The notes: a model not told the origin generated them from the sequence alone. 64,000 nt of DNA from an uncultured Gemmatimonadota bacterium (GCA_902825965.1 CADEDA010000007.1:62001-126000), one strand, 5' to 3'. Counted from the stretch's first letter, positions 27,967 through 37,170 are shown. Numbers and translations: made by a program.

Positions 27967-29142
27967 ATGCCGAGGGAATCTACTCCCAGAACGATCGAGC
28001 GCGCTTGGGTCGAAGTGGACTTGAGCGCGCTGCTGCGCAATGCGCGCGCCATCGCGGCGCACACGCAGAAGCCGCTGATCCCCATGGTAAAGGCGGACGC
28101 GTACGGCCTGGGGGCCGTGGCGGTGGCGCACGCGCTCGAACGGCTCGAGCCGCTCGCCTACGGCGTCTCCTCCCTGTACGAGGCCGAGGAGCTGCGGGCG
28201 GCCGGCATCCAACGGCCCATCCTCCTCTTCACGCCCTCGCTGCCGGCCGGCGCGTCCGCGTGGCAGCCCGACGACCTCGCGCGCAGCATCGCGGCGCGGG
28301 TCACGCCGACCTTCGGAGACGCGGCACAGATCGTGGCGTGGGCGACCGCGACCGGGAACGCGCCTTGGCACCTGGCGATCGACACCGGCATGCATCGCGC
28401 GGGTGTCAACCACGACGCCGCGGGCGCAGTGCTGGCCGCCGCCGCCGCGCATCCACCCGAGGGGGTCTTCACGCACTTCCACTCGGCGGAGCTCGACGAC
28501 GGTTCGATGGAGCAGCAGGAGGCGCGGTTCCGGGCGGTGCTGGCGACGCTGCCGCGGCGCCCGCGGTACGTACACGCCGAGAACAGCGCCGGCGCGGTGC
28601 GGCGGTCGCCGTCCGAGTGGGATGTGGTGCGCCCCGGCGTCTTTCTGTACGGCGTGGGCAGCTGGCGCGGCTCGGGGGCGTCGGAGCGGGAGGTCGCGGC
28701 CTGGCACACCGACAGCACGCAGCGCAGCGGGCTCACGCCCGCGCCGGTGGCTGCGCTGCGCGCCCGGCTACTCGAGATCCGCAGCGTGGCGCCCGGTGAG
28801 GGGGTCAGCTACGACGCCACGTGGCGGGCCGGCCGCCCGTCACGCGTGGCGACGGTCGCCTGCGGCTACGCCGACGGCCTGCGCCGGCACTTGGGCAACC
28901 GCGCCCACGCGATCGTGCGCGAGCGGCGCGTGCCGATCGTCGGGGTGGTCACGATGGACATGGCGATGCTCGACGTCACGGACGTCGCCGCCGAGGTGGG
29001 CGACGTGGCAACCTTCCTGGGCCGCAGCGAGACTGACACGCTGACGGTGGAGGACGTCGCCGAGGCGGGCGGGATCTCGCCCTACGAACTCCTCACCGGG
29101 CTGCGGCAACGCCTGCCGCGCCTCTACAAGGGAGTGGTCTGA
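27967..29142 (+). CDS. alr: Alanine racemase
   Basis: This 391-residue PLP enzyme interconverts L- and D-alanine for peptidoglycan. The cofactor lysine lies in MVKADAYGLG (Lys42), and the catalytic tyrosine in GVSYDATWRA (Tyr282). The N-terminal barrel and C-terminal beta domain (TMDMAMLDVTDV, ISPYELLTGL) match family length and order. The start ATG 27967 lies 34 bases from the divergent mazG start; the longer frame to 27661 would run antisense through mazG and is rejected. The stop shares one base with the deoB start (TGATG), so alr leads a coupled plus-strand transcript alr-deoB-cdd and onward. Confidence 0.94.
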   Translation: MPRESTPRTIERAWVEVDLSALLRNARAIAAHTQKPLIPMVKADAYGLGAVAVAHALERLEPLAYGVSSLYEAEELRAAGIQRPILLFTPSLPAGASAWQPDDLARSIAARVTPTFGDAAQIVAWATATGNAPWHLAIDTGMHRAGVNHDAAGAVLAAAAAHPPEGVFTHFHSAELDDGSMEQQEARFRAVLATLPRRPRYVHAENSAGAVRRSPSEWDVVRPGVFLYGVGSWRGSGASEREVAAWHTDSTQRSGLTPAPVAALRARLLEIRSVAPGEGVSYDATWRAGRPSRVATVACGYADGLRRHLGNRAHAIVRERRVPIVGVVTMDMAMLDVTDVAAEVGDVATFLGRSETDTLTVEDVAEAGGISPYELLTGLRQRLPRLYKGVV

Positions 29143-30308
29143 TGGCCCGGAGGGCGATCATCCTCGTGCTCGACGGCTGTGGCATCGGCGAGGCGCACGA
29201 CACGGCCGCCTACGGCGACTCGGGCTCCGACACGCTCGGGAACGTCGCGCGCGCGGTGGGTGGGCTGGACCTGCCGCACCTCGCAGCGGCGGGACTGGGG
29301 CGGATCGCCGCGCTGGAGGGCGTTGCGGCCGTCGCCTCCCCGCTGGGCGCCTGGGGGGCCATGCAGCCGCGCTCAGCGGGGAAGGACAGCACCACCGGCC
29401 ACTGGGAGATCGCCGGCGTGCACCTGGCGCGCCCGTTCCCCACGTACCCGCAGGGCTTCCCGGCCGAACTGCTGGCCGAGTTCACGCGCCGCACGGGGCG
29501 CGGGGTGATCGGCAACGCCGTGGGCAGCGGCACGGACATCATGGCGCGGTACGGCGAGGCGCACCAGCGCAGCGGCGACTGGATCGTGTACACCTCGGCG
29601 GACTCGGTCTTCCAGATCGCCGCGCACGAGGGGAGGATCCCGCTCGAGGAGCTGTACCGGGGCTGCGAGGAGGCGCGGGCGATGCTGGTCGCGCCGCACG
29701 ATTGCTCGCGGGTGATCGCCCGACCGTTCGTGGGCACGCCGGGCGCGTACGTGCGGACGGGGAATCGGCGCGACTACTCGATCCAGCCGCCGGCCGAGAC
29801 GTTGCTCGACGCCTTGCAGGTGGCGGGCGTGCCCCGGAGCGGGGTAGGGAAGGTGGACGATCTGTTCGCCCGGCGCGGGCTGGAGGGTGGCCACACCAAG
29901 GACAACGCGGACGGCATCGCCCGCATCCTCGACTGGCTGGTGGCCGGCCCGGATGGGTTGTTGTTCGCCAACCTTGTAGATTTCGACCAGCTCTTCGGGC
30001 ACCGGAACGACGTTCCGGGGTTCTATGGGGCACTGCGGCAGTTCGACGCCGCGCTGCCCGCCCTCATCGCCGCACTCCGCGAGGACGACCTGCTGTTCAT
30101 CACTGCCGACCACGGGAACGATCCGACGACGCGCTCCTCGGACCACGCGCGCGAGCGCGTGCCGTTGCTGGTGCTCGGGCGTCGCGTGCGGCCGGTGTCG
30201 CTGGGGGAGCGTCCGACCTTCTCCGACCTGGGGGCGACCGTGGCCGAATGGCTCGGCATCGCGTTCCGGGGGCGGGGCACCTCGTTCCTGCCCGCCCTCG
30301 TCGGGTGA
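29142..30308 (+). CDS. deoB: Phosphopentomutase
   Basis: The 388-residue alkaline-phosphatase-superfamily enzyme interconverts (deoxy)ribose 1- and 5-phosphates. It feeds deoC with deoxyribose 5-phosphate. Visible motifs are the first metal site VLDGCGIGEAHD (Asp11), the phosphorylated threonine region GKDSTTGHWE (near residues 82-90), and the second metal site ITADHGNDPTT (near 320-328). The start overlaps the alr stop (TGATG), and the stop shares one base with the cdd start. Linkage of a peptidoglycan gene to nucleoside salvage genes is not functional in an obvious way and may be only economy of transcription. Confidence 0.95.
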   Translation: MARRAIILVLDGCGIGEAHDTAAYGDSGSDTLGNVARAVGGLDLPHLAAAGLGRIAALEGVAAVASPLGAWGAMQPRSAGKDSTTGHWEIAGVHLARPFPTYPQGFPAELLAEFTRRTGRGVIGNAVGSGTDIMARYGEAHQRSGDWIVYTSADSVFQIAAHEGRIPLEELYRGCEEARAMLVAPHDCSRVIARPFVGTPGAYVRTGNRRDYSIQPPAETLLDALQVAGVPRSGVGKVDDLFARRGLEGGHTKDNADGIARILDWLVAGPDGLLFANLVDFDQLFGHRNDVPGFYGALRQFDAALPALIAALREDDLLFITADHGNDPTTRSSDHARERVPLLVLGRRVRPVSLGERPTFSDLGATVAEWLGIAFRGRGTSFLPALVG

Positions 30309-30724
30309 TGGCGTCCGCGATCGATCCGCACCTGCCCGCGCTCCGCACGCGGGCCGCCGCCGCGATGGAGCAGGCCTACGCGCCGTACTCGCAGTTCCGC
30401 GTGGGGGCCGCGCTCCTGGCGAGCGACGGCGCCATCATCGCGGGCTGCAACGTCGAGAATGCGTCCTACCCGGCGGGCACCTGCGCCGAACGTGTCGCGC
30501 TCGGCGCGGCGGTCGTCGCGGGGCATCGCCGGTTCACTGCTGTCGTTGTGTGCACCGAAGCCGGTGAACCCACTCCGCCCTGCGGCATCTGCCGCCAGGC
30601 GTTGGCCGAGTTCGGTCTCGCCCTCGAGGTCATCTCCGTGACCGCGAAGGGCTCCGAGGCGCGCTGGTCGCTCGTCGAGCTGCTGCCGCACCCATTCACG
30701 CCCTCTCAGCTCCACTCCCGATGA
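30308..30724 (+). CDS. cdd: Cytidine deaminase
   Basis: The 138-residue enzyme deaminates cytidine and deoxycytidine to uridine forms. It has the zinc site of tetrameric cytidine deaminases: Cys and catalytic Glu in GTCAERVAL, and the paired cysteines in PPCGICRQALAEF. The CNVENASYP segment is diagnostic. The chain is full length for the short homotetrameric type. It begins at ATG 30308, sharing a base with the deoB stop. It also overlaps the start of the following lipoprotein gene (ATGA), so its expression is tied to both sides. Together with deoB and deoC it supports nucleoside catabolism or salvage. Confidence 0.95.
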   Translation: MASAIDPHLPALRTRAAAAMEQAYAPYSQFRVGAALLASDGAIIAGCNVENASYPAGTCAERVALGAAVVAGHRRFTAVVVCTEAGEPTPPCGICRQALAEFGLALEVISVTAKGSEARWSLVELLPHPFTPSQLHSR

Positions 30725-32010
30725 TCCGGCGCCTGCTTCGCGCCCCACTGCTCCTGGCCCTCCCCGTCGCGTTCGCCATCGGGGCCTGCTCGGAGAAACT
30801 CGAGAACAGCGTCAGTTGCCCGCTGCTCTGTCCCGGCCAGGAACTCGAACTCATCGACACGCTGTTCGATCCCGGCGTGATGTTCGACACGGTGCTGCGC
30901 GGGTTCCCGCTCATCGGCCAGGAGACTCCGCTGCTGCTGGCCGCCCGCGGCGACTCGCTCGACGTGCGTCCCATCATCCGCTTCGACTCGCTGGCGCGCC
31001 GCTTCGCGCCGGTGAACGACACGCTGCGGCCGATCACGATGGTGGACTCGGTCACGTTGACGTTCATGCTGCAGACCAACGGGCTGAAGATCCCGCGCAA
31101 CTTCTCCATCGACGCCTACGACGTGGGGGACACCTCGCTCGTGGATTCGCTGCCGCTGACGTTGCTGCCGTTGTTCGATCCCGCGCGTCTGCTCGGTACG
31201 GTGGACATCGACAGCGTGGTGGTGCGGGACACGACCACGGTGCGGATCCGGCTGGACACGGCGCGGGTGCGTGCCTTGGTGACCGACTCCACGGCGGTGC
31301 TGCGCGTGGGGCTGCGCGTGCGGAGCACGGAGTCCGTGTCGTTCTGGGTGGTGCCCTCGACCGCCGCCAACAACGCGCCGCGGCTGCGCTACCGGGCCGC
31401 GACCGACACGCTGATCCCGGCTCTCACGGTCGCACCCAACTCACGCACGCCGCGGACCCCGCTGAACGTCAACACCGACTTCATCGACTACAACCTCGTC
31501 GCGGATGCGCCGGACCTGCGCGACGGCGACAAGGCCGTCGTCGGCGGGCTGCCGGGCATCCGGACGTACTACCGCTTCGCGCTGCCCGACTGGCTGCTCG
31601 ATTCCACCGCGGTGGTGAGCGCCAAGCTGGAACTGGTGCAGGACCCGGTGCGCGGCCCGGACGACTCCATCCCGATCGTCGTGAAGCCGCGGCTGGTGAT
31701 CGCCGGCAACGTGACGACGGACCTGCAGCGCGCCGCACGGCTGATCGACCTCCAGAACGTCTTCATCCGCGACTCCATCCGCGTCGCACCGCGCGACTCG
31801 GGCCTGCGGCGCTTCGAGATCAATGGCGCCGTCAACGCCTGGCGCAACATCGAGGGCCGGCGGTCCATCCCGCAGGCGATCGTGTTGGTCTTCAATGACG
31901 AAGGGGCCCGGCATACGGGGCTGCGGTTCTTCTCCCTCGAAGGTCCGGCCGCGCTGCGTCCGCGCCTGCGCGTGACCTACGCGCCCAACATCCGCTTGGG
32001 GCGGCCATGA
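30721..32010 (+). CDS. Lipoprotein of unknown function, beta-rich
   Basis: The 429-residue product has a lipoprotein signal (PVAFAIGACSEK, lipobox IGAC). The rest is beta-rich, with many Asp/Thr/Val repeats (DTTTVRIRLDTARVRALVTD) and no recognised catalytic motif. A C-terminal part shows the DNRF-type pattern of a jelly-roll domain (FEINGAVNAWRN, then VLVFNDEGARHTGLRFFSLE, then PRLRVTYAP), as in DUF-type CBM-like folds. The start overlaps the cdd stop, and the stop overlaps the start of the following outer-membrane protein gene, so the lipoprotein and barrel are probably made together as an envelope pair. The function is unknown. Confidence 0.8.
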   Translation: MIRRLLRAPLLLALPVAFAIGACSEKLENSVSCPLLCPGQELELIDTLFDPGVMFDTVLRGFPLIGQETPLLLAARGDSLDVRPIIRFDSLARRFAPVNDTLRPITMVDSVTLTFMLQTNGLKIPRNFSIDAYDVGDTSLVDSLPLTLLPLFDPARLLGTVDIDSVVVRDTTTVRIRLDTARVRALVTDSTAVLRVGLRVRSTESVSFWVVPSTAANNAPRLRYRAATDTLIPALTVAPNSRTPRTPLNVNTDFIDYNLVADAPDLRDGDKAVVGGLPGIRTYYRFALPDWLLDSTAVVSAKLELVQDPVRGPDDSIPIVVKPRLVIAGNVTTDLQRAARLIDLQNVFIRDSIRVAPRDSGLRRFEINGAVNAWRNIEGRRSIPQAIVLVFNDEGARHTGLRFFSLEGPAALRPRLRVTYAPNIRLGRP

Positions 32011-33176
32011 TGCTTCGTTCCATGTACAGCCTCCGTCCGTGGCGCGCCGCGGTGACCTCCACCGTCGCCGCGACCATCGCCGTGACGTTCGCGGCGACCG
32101 CGTCGGCCGCGCAGGGCTCGCTCGCGACGCAGGGCTACGGCTATCCCACGGGCCAGTTGAGTGCCGCGGCCGCCGCCCTCGGCGGTGCGAACGCCGAGAC
32201 CGACCCGGCCTCGGCGCTCAATCCCGGCGCCATCGGGCTGGTGAATCGCTACTCGATCTTCGCGCTCTTCGAGCCGGAGTTCCGGCGCACCCGCGCTGCC
32301 GGCAACGAGGCGAACACGCGAACCATCCGCTTCCCCGCGTTCATGCTCACCGGGGCGGTGGGACGCTTCTCGGCGGCGGCGAGCTTCACCACGCTGCTCG
32401 ACCGCACGTACGTCAGCACGCTCGTCGACACGCAGGTCGTCGCCGGGGACCCGGTGCCGTCCTCGCTGGGCTCGTCGTCGAACGGGGCGATGAGTGATGC
32501 GCGCTTCGCGGTGTCATACTGGTTCACGCGCAAGGTGCAGGTGGGCGTCGCCGTACACGCGATCTCGGGCGAGAACCGCATCTTCGTGAGCCGGAGCTTC
32601 CCGGACAGCACCAACATCGGTGGCGTCTCGCAGGCGTCCACGATCAACTTCAGCGGCCGCGCCTACTCCATGGGCGCGATCTACTCGCCGTCGCCCAAGC
32701 TCATCCTGGGCGCGTCCGCGCGCTTCGGAGGCACGGTCGACGCCAAGCAGGACATCGTGCTGCTCGGCGAGGGCAAGGTGCCCCGCCGCTTCGGCGCCGG
32801 CGCCTCGTACTACGGCATCCCCAACACCACGCTGTCCGCGCGCATCGACCGCACCGAGTGGTCGGGGCTCGATCCGCTGGGCGGCGCCAACATGTCCACG
32901 TTCGACGCCACGGACATTGGGCTGGGCGTGGACGTGCTCGGCCCTCGGCTCGGCGGCGTCGCCACCATCGCGCGGCTCGGCGCGCGCGACCGCTCGCTGC
33001 CGTTCGGCTTGAACGGCGCACAGGTGAACGAGCGTACCTTCAGCGGCGGCGTGGGCGTGCCACTCGGCCGCAGCCGCGGGCAGATCGACCTCGCGCTGCA
33101 ACGTGCGGTGCGCACCACCGGCGGCGTGAACGAGCGTGCCTGGCTGGTCTCCTTCGGATTCGGCATCCGGCCCTGA
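32007..33176 (+). CDS. Outer-membrane beta-barrel protein (FadL/OmpP1-like pattern)
   Basis: This 389-residue protein has a long signal peptide (about 35 residues, ending TASAAQG). The mature start is GYPTGQLSAAAAALGGANAETDPASALNPGAIG, seen in pieces as AAALGGANA and SALNPGAIGL, which resembles the N-terminal plug of FadL/OmpP1 and PorV-like barrels. Alternating strands follow (RFAVSYWFTRKVQVGVAVHAI, SMGAIYSPSPKLILGASARFG), and the chain ends in a phenylalanine-containing C-terminal strand (WLVSFGFGI). It overlaps the upstream lipoprotein gene by four bases. It may be a hydrophobic-substrate channel or a partner of the lipoprotein. Confidence 0.8.
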   Translation: MMLRSMYSLRPWRAAVTSTVAATIAVTFAATASAAQGSLATQGYGYPTGQLSAAAAALGGANAETDPASALNPGAIGLVNRYSIFALFEPEFRRTRAAGNEANTRTIRFPAFMLTGAVGRFSAAASFTTLLDRTYVSTLVDTQVVAGDPVPSSLGSSSNGAMSDARFAVSYWFTRKVQVGVAVHAISGENRIFVSRSFPDSTNIGGVSQASTINFSGRAYSMGAIYSPSPKLILGASARFGGTVDAKQDIVLLGEGKVPRRFGAGASYYGIPNTTLSARIDRTEWSGLDPLGGANMSTFDATDIGLGVDVLGPRLGGVATIARLGARDRSLPFGLNGAQVNERTFSGGVGVPLGRSRGQIDLALQRAVRTTGGVNERAWLVSFGFGIRP

Positions 33177-33183
33177 GCCCCGT

Positions 33184-34365
33184 GTGACGACCCCCAGCGC
33201 GCCCCTCGCGACGACGGCTGGCGCGCTGGTCCTCGTCGCGGACGACGTCGAGGCGAACGTCGAACTCCTCCGCGACCAGCTCGCGGGATTCGGACTGCAG
33301 GTGATCCATGCCGTGGACGGCCCGTCGGCGCTCGCGCTCTGCGCGGCGCACGAGCCGGACCTGATCATCCTCGACGTGCAGATGCCGCCCGGCGACCTGG
33401 GCGTGGACGCGCGCGAGACCGGCTACGAGGTGTGCCGCCGGCTCAAGCGTGACCCACGCAGCGCCCGCATCCCCGTGATCTTCGTCTCGGCGCTCAACGA
33501 CGCCACCGATCGCCTGAAGGCCATCGAGGCCGGGGGCGACGACTTCCTGCTCAAGCCGCACAACCGGCACGTCCTCGGGGCCCGGGTGCGCAGCCTGCTC
33601 AAGCTCAAGGGCGCGACCGACGCGCTCGAGGAGAGCCTCAAGCGCTTGCGCGAGGTGCAGAAGGCCCGCGACGACCTCATGCGCATGATCGTGCATGACC
33701 TCAAGACGCCGCTCACCTCGATGCTCGCGACCCTCGAGATGCTGCGCGACGGCGACTTTGGCGCCATCGCCGAGCGACCGGCCCGCGCGCTCAGCGACGT
33801 CGAGGGCAAGGCGGAGGACCTGTTGGGTCTCATCCAGGACCTGCTCGACGTCTCGCGCGTGGACGAACAGGCGCTCGCGCTGCAACCCGAGCCGATCGCT
33901 CCGGCGGCCCTGCTGGCCGAGGTGCTCTTCGACTGGGAGCTGCGCTTCCGGCAGGAGCAGACGCAGGCGCGCACCGAGGTGAGTGACGACGCGCCGATCT
34001 TCCACGCCGACAAGACGCTGCTCAAGCGGGTGCTGGCGAACCTCGTTCAGAACGCCGTGACGCACTCGCCGGTGCCGGTCACACTCACCCTTGGCGCCCG
34101 ACGCGACCCGCTCGGCATCCTGCTCACGGTGTCCGACACGGGCCCGGGGATCCCCGAGGGGTACCAGGAGCTGATCTTCCAGAAGTTCGAGCAGGTACGC
34201 GCCCCCAATGCGCCGCGCGTGCGGAGCTCCGGCCTGGGACTTGCGTTCTGTCGCGTCGCGGTGGAGTCGCACGGCGGGCGGATCTGGGTGCGGAGCAAGG
34301 AGGGGGAGGGCAGCAGCTTCCACATCCAACTCCCGCTCGAGCCCGCGCGCGGTGCCGGCGCGTGA
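33184..34365 (+). CDS. Receiver-histidine kinase (soluble)
   Basis: The 393-residue protein begins at GTG 33184 and has an N-terminal receiver domain with the phosphoacceptor Asp in LIILDVQMPP and a conserved Lys in LLKPHN. A HisKA domain follows with its histidine in MIVHDLKTPLTSM, and a HATPase with NLVQNAVTHSP, DTGPGIPEGY and SSGLGLAFC. There is no membrane segment, so it is cytoplasmic. The receiver comes first, an order seen in kinases controlled by an upstream phosphorelay. The start lies seven bases after the barrel gene stop, so it may be on the same transcript. Its upstream kinase is not identified. Confidence 0.9.
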   Translation: MTTPSAPLATTAGALVLVADDVEANVELLRDQLAGFGLQVIHAVDGPSALALCAAHEPDLIILDVQMPPGDLGVDARETGYEVCRRLKRDPRSARIPVIFVSALNDATDRLKAIEAGGDDFLLKPHNRHVLGARVRSLLKLKGATDALEESLKRLREVQKARDDLMRMIVHDLKTPLTSMLATLEMLRDGDFGAIAERPARALSDVEGKAEDLLGLIQDLLDVSRVDEQALALQPEPIAPAALLAEVLFDWELRFRQEQTQARTEVSDDAPIFHADKTLLKRVLANLVQNAVTHSPVPVTLTLGARRDPLGILLTVSDTGPGIPEGYQELIFQKFEQVRAPNAPRVRSSGLGLAFCRVAVESHGGRIWVRSKEGEGSSFHIQLPLEPARGAGA

Positions 34366-34387
34366 TCGCGCCGTCGGGGTGCGCGGC

Positions 34388-35704
34388 ATGAAGGTCCATC
34401 TGCGCACCTTCGGGTGCCGGGCGAACCACTACGACAGCGAGCAGATGCGCGCGCTGCTGCAGGCGGCGGGCGCGGAGGAGACCGATGCCGCGGCGGCCGA
34501 TGTCGCCGTGCTCAACTCCTGCGCCGTGACGGCCGATGCCGAAGCCGACCTGCGCCAGGCCGTGCGGCGGATCGCGCGGGAGTCGCCGGCGACCCGCATC
34601 GTCGTGACGGGCTGCGCGGCCGCGCGCTCCCCCGAGCGCATCGCCGCGCTGCCCAACGTACATGCGGTGATCGCGGGGGCGGACCTGCCGCAGGTGGCGG
34701 CGGCATTGGCGCTGCCGCTGCGCGACGGCGCCGCGCTGCCGGTGGCGCGGAACCAGTCCGGTGCGCGGGCCACGTTGCGCGTGCAGGAGGGCTGCGACGA
34801 GCACTGCACGTTCTGCGCGACCACGCTGGCGCGCGGCGCGCACCGCTCGCGACCGGTGGAGGCGTTGCTCGCCGAGGCACAAGTACTGGCCGAGCACCAC
34901 CCGGAGATCGTGCTCACGGGGATCCATGTGGGATCGTTCGGTGCGGAGTCGGGCCAGCCTGGGGGGCTGGGCCGCCTGCTGACGCGGCTGGTCGCCGAGG
35001 TCCCGCGAGTGCGATTCCGCCTGGCGTCGGTGGAAGCGACGGAAGTGGACGCGCGGCTCGCGGCGCTGCTGCGCGACGGTGGTGACCGCGTGTGTCCGTA
35101 CCTCCATGCGCCGCTGCAGTCGGGCAGCGACCGCGTGCTCAAGCGGATGGGGCGGCACTGGTACACCGCGTCGCGCTACGCGGAGGCGATCCTGCGGCTC
35201 ACCGCCGACCGGCCGGTGTTCGGCCTCGGCGCCGACGTGATGACCGGCTTCCCGGGTGAGACCGACGCGGACCACGCGCAGACCCTGGTGCTGCTGCGGG
35301 ACCTGCCCTTCACGCACCTGCATGTGTTCCCGTACTCCGCGCGACCGGGCACCGCCGCCGAGCGCCTGGAGGGGCGGGTGGATCCCACGCTGGCCCGCGA
35401 CCGCGCGGCGGAACTCCGCGCGATCGGCGAGGCGAAGCGCGCGGCCTATGCGCGTTCGCGGGCCGGCGGCGTGGCCGACGTGGTGGTGATCGGTGGCCAC
35501 CCGGTACGGACCGGGCTGACCGAGGATTATCTTGAGGTGCAGGTGGACGCGGGACTACCGCGCCGCGCGCGCTTCCACGCGGACCTGCGCGAGGCGGGTG
35601 CGGGGACCGCTGCCGCCGGCCCGGCGCTCGTCGCCGTCGGTCCCGCACGCGTGACGGTGCAGGACCCCCATCGCCCGGATCCCCTTCAGACCCTCACGCG
35701 CTGA
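34388..35704 (+). CDS. mtaB: tRNA methylthiotransferase, MtaB-like
   Basis: The 438-residue radical-SAM enzyme belongs to the methylthiotransferase family. The N-terminal domain has cysteines in RTFGCRANH (Cys10), LNSCAVTADAE and VTGCAAARS for an auxiliary iron-sulfur cluster. The radical-SAM core has CDEHCTFC (Cys136, Cys140, Cys143), followed by TGIHVGSFG and LHAPLQSGSDRVLKRM. The CRAN (not CQMN) motif and its C-terminus mark it as MtaB-type, which modifies t6A37 to ms2t6A37 in tRNAs reading ANN codons, rather than MiaB. It starts at ATG 34388, and its stop overlaps the miaB start by one base. RimO is a less likely alternative. Confidence 0.9.
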   Translation: MKVHLRTFGCRANHYDSEQMRALLQAAGAEETDAAAADVAVLNSCAVTADAEADLRQAVRRIARESPATRIVVTGCAAARSPERIAALPNVHAVIAGADLPQVAAALALPLRDGAALPVARNQSGARATLRVQEGCDEHCTFCATTLARGAHRSRPVEALLAEAQVLAEHHPEIVLTGIHVGSFGAESGQPGGLGRLLTRLVAEVPRVRFRLASVEATEVDARLAALLRDGGDRVCPYLHAPLQSGSDRVLKRMGRHWYTASRYAEAILRLTADRPVFGLGADVMTGFPGETDADHAQTLVLLRDLPFTHLHVFPYSARPGTAAERLEGRVDPTLARDRAAELRAIGEAKRAAYARSRAGGVADVVVIGGHPVRTGLTEDYLEVQVDAGLPRRARFHADLREAGAGTAAAGPALVAVGPARVTVQDPHRPDPLQTLTR

Positions 35705-37029
35705 TGCCTTCCGTCTACATCGAAACCTACGGCTGCCAGATGAACGTCAGCGATTCCGAGCTGATGTACGGCAAGCTGCAGGCCGAGGGCTACGAGACCA
35801 GCGATTCGCCGGTGGGCGCGGACGTCGTGCTGGTGAACACCTGCGCGATCCGGGAGAATGCGGAGCAGCGGGTGATCGGGCGGCTGGGCGAACTCCGGCG
35901 CGACCTCAAGCCCGGCGCGGTGCTCGGGGTGACCGGCTGCATGGCGCAGCGCCTGGGACCGCGCCTGCTCGAGACCGACACCCGCGTGCAGCTCGTGGTG
36001 GGTCCGGACGCGTACCGCATGCTGCCGGCGCTGATCGACGGGGCGCGCAACGGCGAGCGCTTCACGGCCACCGACTTCGACCTCGAGGAGCACTACGAGG
36101 ACTTCACGGCGCGCCGGTTCGAGGGGGTGAAGGCGTGGATCCCGGTACAGCGCGGCTGCGACTACCGCTGCACGTACTGCATCGTGCCCACCACGCGCGG
36201 TCCGGAGCGCAGCCGGCGGCTCGCCGAGGTGGTGCGCGAGACCCACGAGGTGGTCGCGCAGGGGATCACCGAGGTGGTGCTGCTGGGGCAGACGGTGAAC
36301 TCCTACCATGACGGCAGGCACGACTTCGCCGACCTGCTGCGGGCGGTCGGTGGCGTGGACGGCATCCGGCGCGTGCGCTACACCAGTCCGCACCCGAACG
36401 ACTTCAGCGACCGCGTGATCGCGGCGATGGCGGAGACGGCGTCCGTCTGCGAGCACGTGCACCTGCCCATGCAGAGTGGATCGACGTCGATGCTGAAGCG
36501 CATGTTGCGACGCTACACGCGCGAGGAGTACCTCGCCTGTGTGGAGCGGCTGCGCGCGGCGATCCCGGGACTCGGGCTCACCACCGACATCATCGTGGGC
36601 TTCCCGGGCGAGACGGACGAGGAGTTCGAGGACACGCTCTCGCTCTGCCGCGAGGTGCGGTTCGACGATGCGTTCACGTTCAAGTTCTCGGCGCGCGAAG
36701 GCACACCGGCCACGCGCATGCCGCCGGAGTGGACCGTGCCGGACGCCACGGTGGACCGCCGCTACGACGCCCTGGTGGCGACCGTGCGTGGCATCGCGCG
36801 CGAGAAGAACATGGCGCGGCTCGGCGCGCGCGTGGAGGTCCTGGTGGAGAAGGAAGCGCGCAAGGGTGAGCTGCTCCAGGCGCGGTCGCGCGACTTCAAG
36901 ACCGTGCTCGTCCCCGGAACGCCGGAGCTCATCGGCTCGTACCTCCGCGTGGAACTGACGGGCACCACCGGTGCGACATTCACCGGTGCAACGGTGCAGG
37001 AGCGCAGCGCGCTCCCGATGGCGGGATAA
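35704..37029 (+). CDS. miaB: tRNA-2-methylthio-N6-dimethylallyladenosine synthase
   Basis: The 441-residue enzyme adds a methylthio group to i6A37 in tRNAs reading UNN codons. The MiaB signature ETYGCQMNVSDSE (Cys11), VNTCAIRENAEQR (Cys47) and VTGCMAQR (Cys79) bind the auxiliary cluster. The radical-SAM motif is CDYRCTYC (Cys152, Cys156, Cys159). HLPMQSGSTSMLKRM and a C-terminal TRAM domain (about 375-440) follow. Its start is fused to the mtaB stop (TGATG). The gene ends at TAA 37027-37029, and the 141 bases after it separate it from the giant surface-protein operon. Confidence 0.95.
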   Translation: MPSVYIETYGCQMNVSDSELMYGKLQAEGYETSDSPVGADVVLVNTCAIRENAEQRVIGRLGELRRDLKPGAVLGVTGCMAQRLGPRLLETDTRVQLVVGPDAYRMLPALIDGARNGERFTATDFDLEEHYEDFTARRFEGVKAWIPVQRGCDYRCTYCIVPTTRGPERSRRLAEVVRETHEVVAQGITEVVLLGQTVNSYHDGRHDFADLLRAVGGVDGIRRVRYTSPHPNDFSDRVIAAMAETASVCEHVHLPMQSGSTSMLKRMLRRYTREEYLACVERLRAAIPGLGLTTDIIVGFPGETDEEFEDTLSLCREVRFDDAFTFKFSAREGTPATRMPPEWTVPDATVDRRYDALVATVRGIAREKNMARLGARVEVLVEKEARKGELLQARSRDFKTVLVPGTPELIGSYLRVELTGTTGATFTGATVQERSALPMAG

Positions 37030-37170
37030 ACACCGCTAGGACCGGCCGTCCCGGCAGAAAAACCGATCGGTTCATGTCGTGTGGCGAGGGGTATTTGCGC
37101 ATCCCCTTTCGGAGCCTCTTGTGCGAGTCCCGCATGAGGTCGGGCGCCGACCCCCACCGATCCGCCGACC
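37030..37170. promoter_or_regulatory. Leader region of the giant surface operon, with palindrome and hairpin
   Basis: This is the only non-coding stretch between miaB and the start of the six-gene operon. It contains a perfect 12-base palindrome AACCGATCGGTT at 37061-37072. About 15 bases later there is a hairpin with five-base stem AGGGG (37087-37091) and CCCCT (37103-37107). The first could be an operator or a regulator-binding site. The second is followed by TTTC and could be a weak miaB terminator or a leader element. No ribosome binding site is evident before the chosen GTG start at 37171. Confidence 0.5.
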
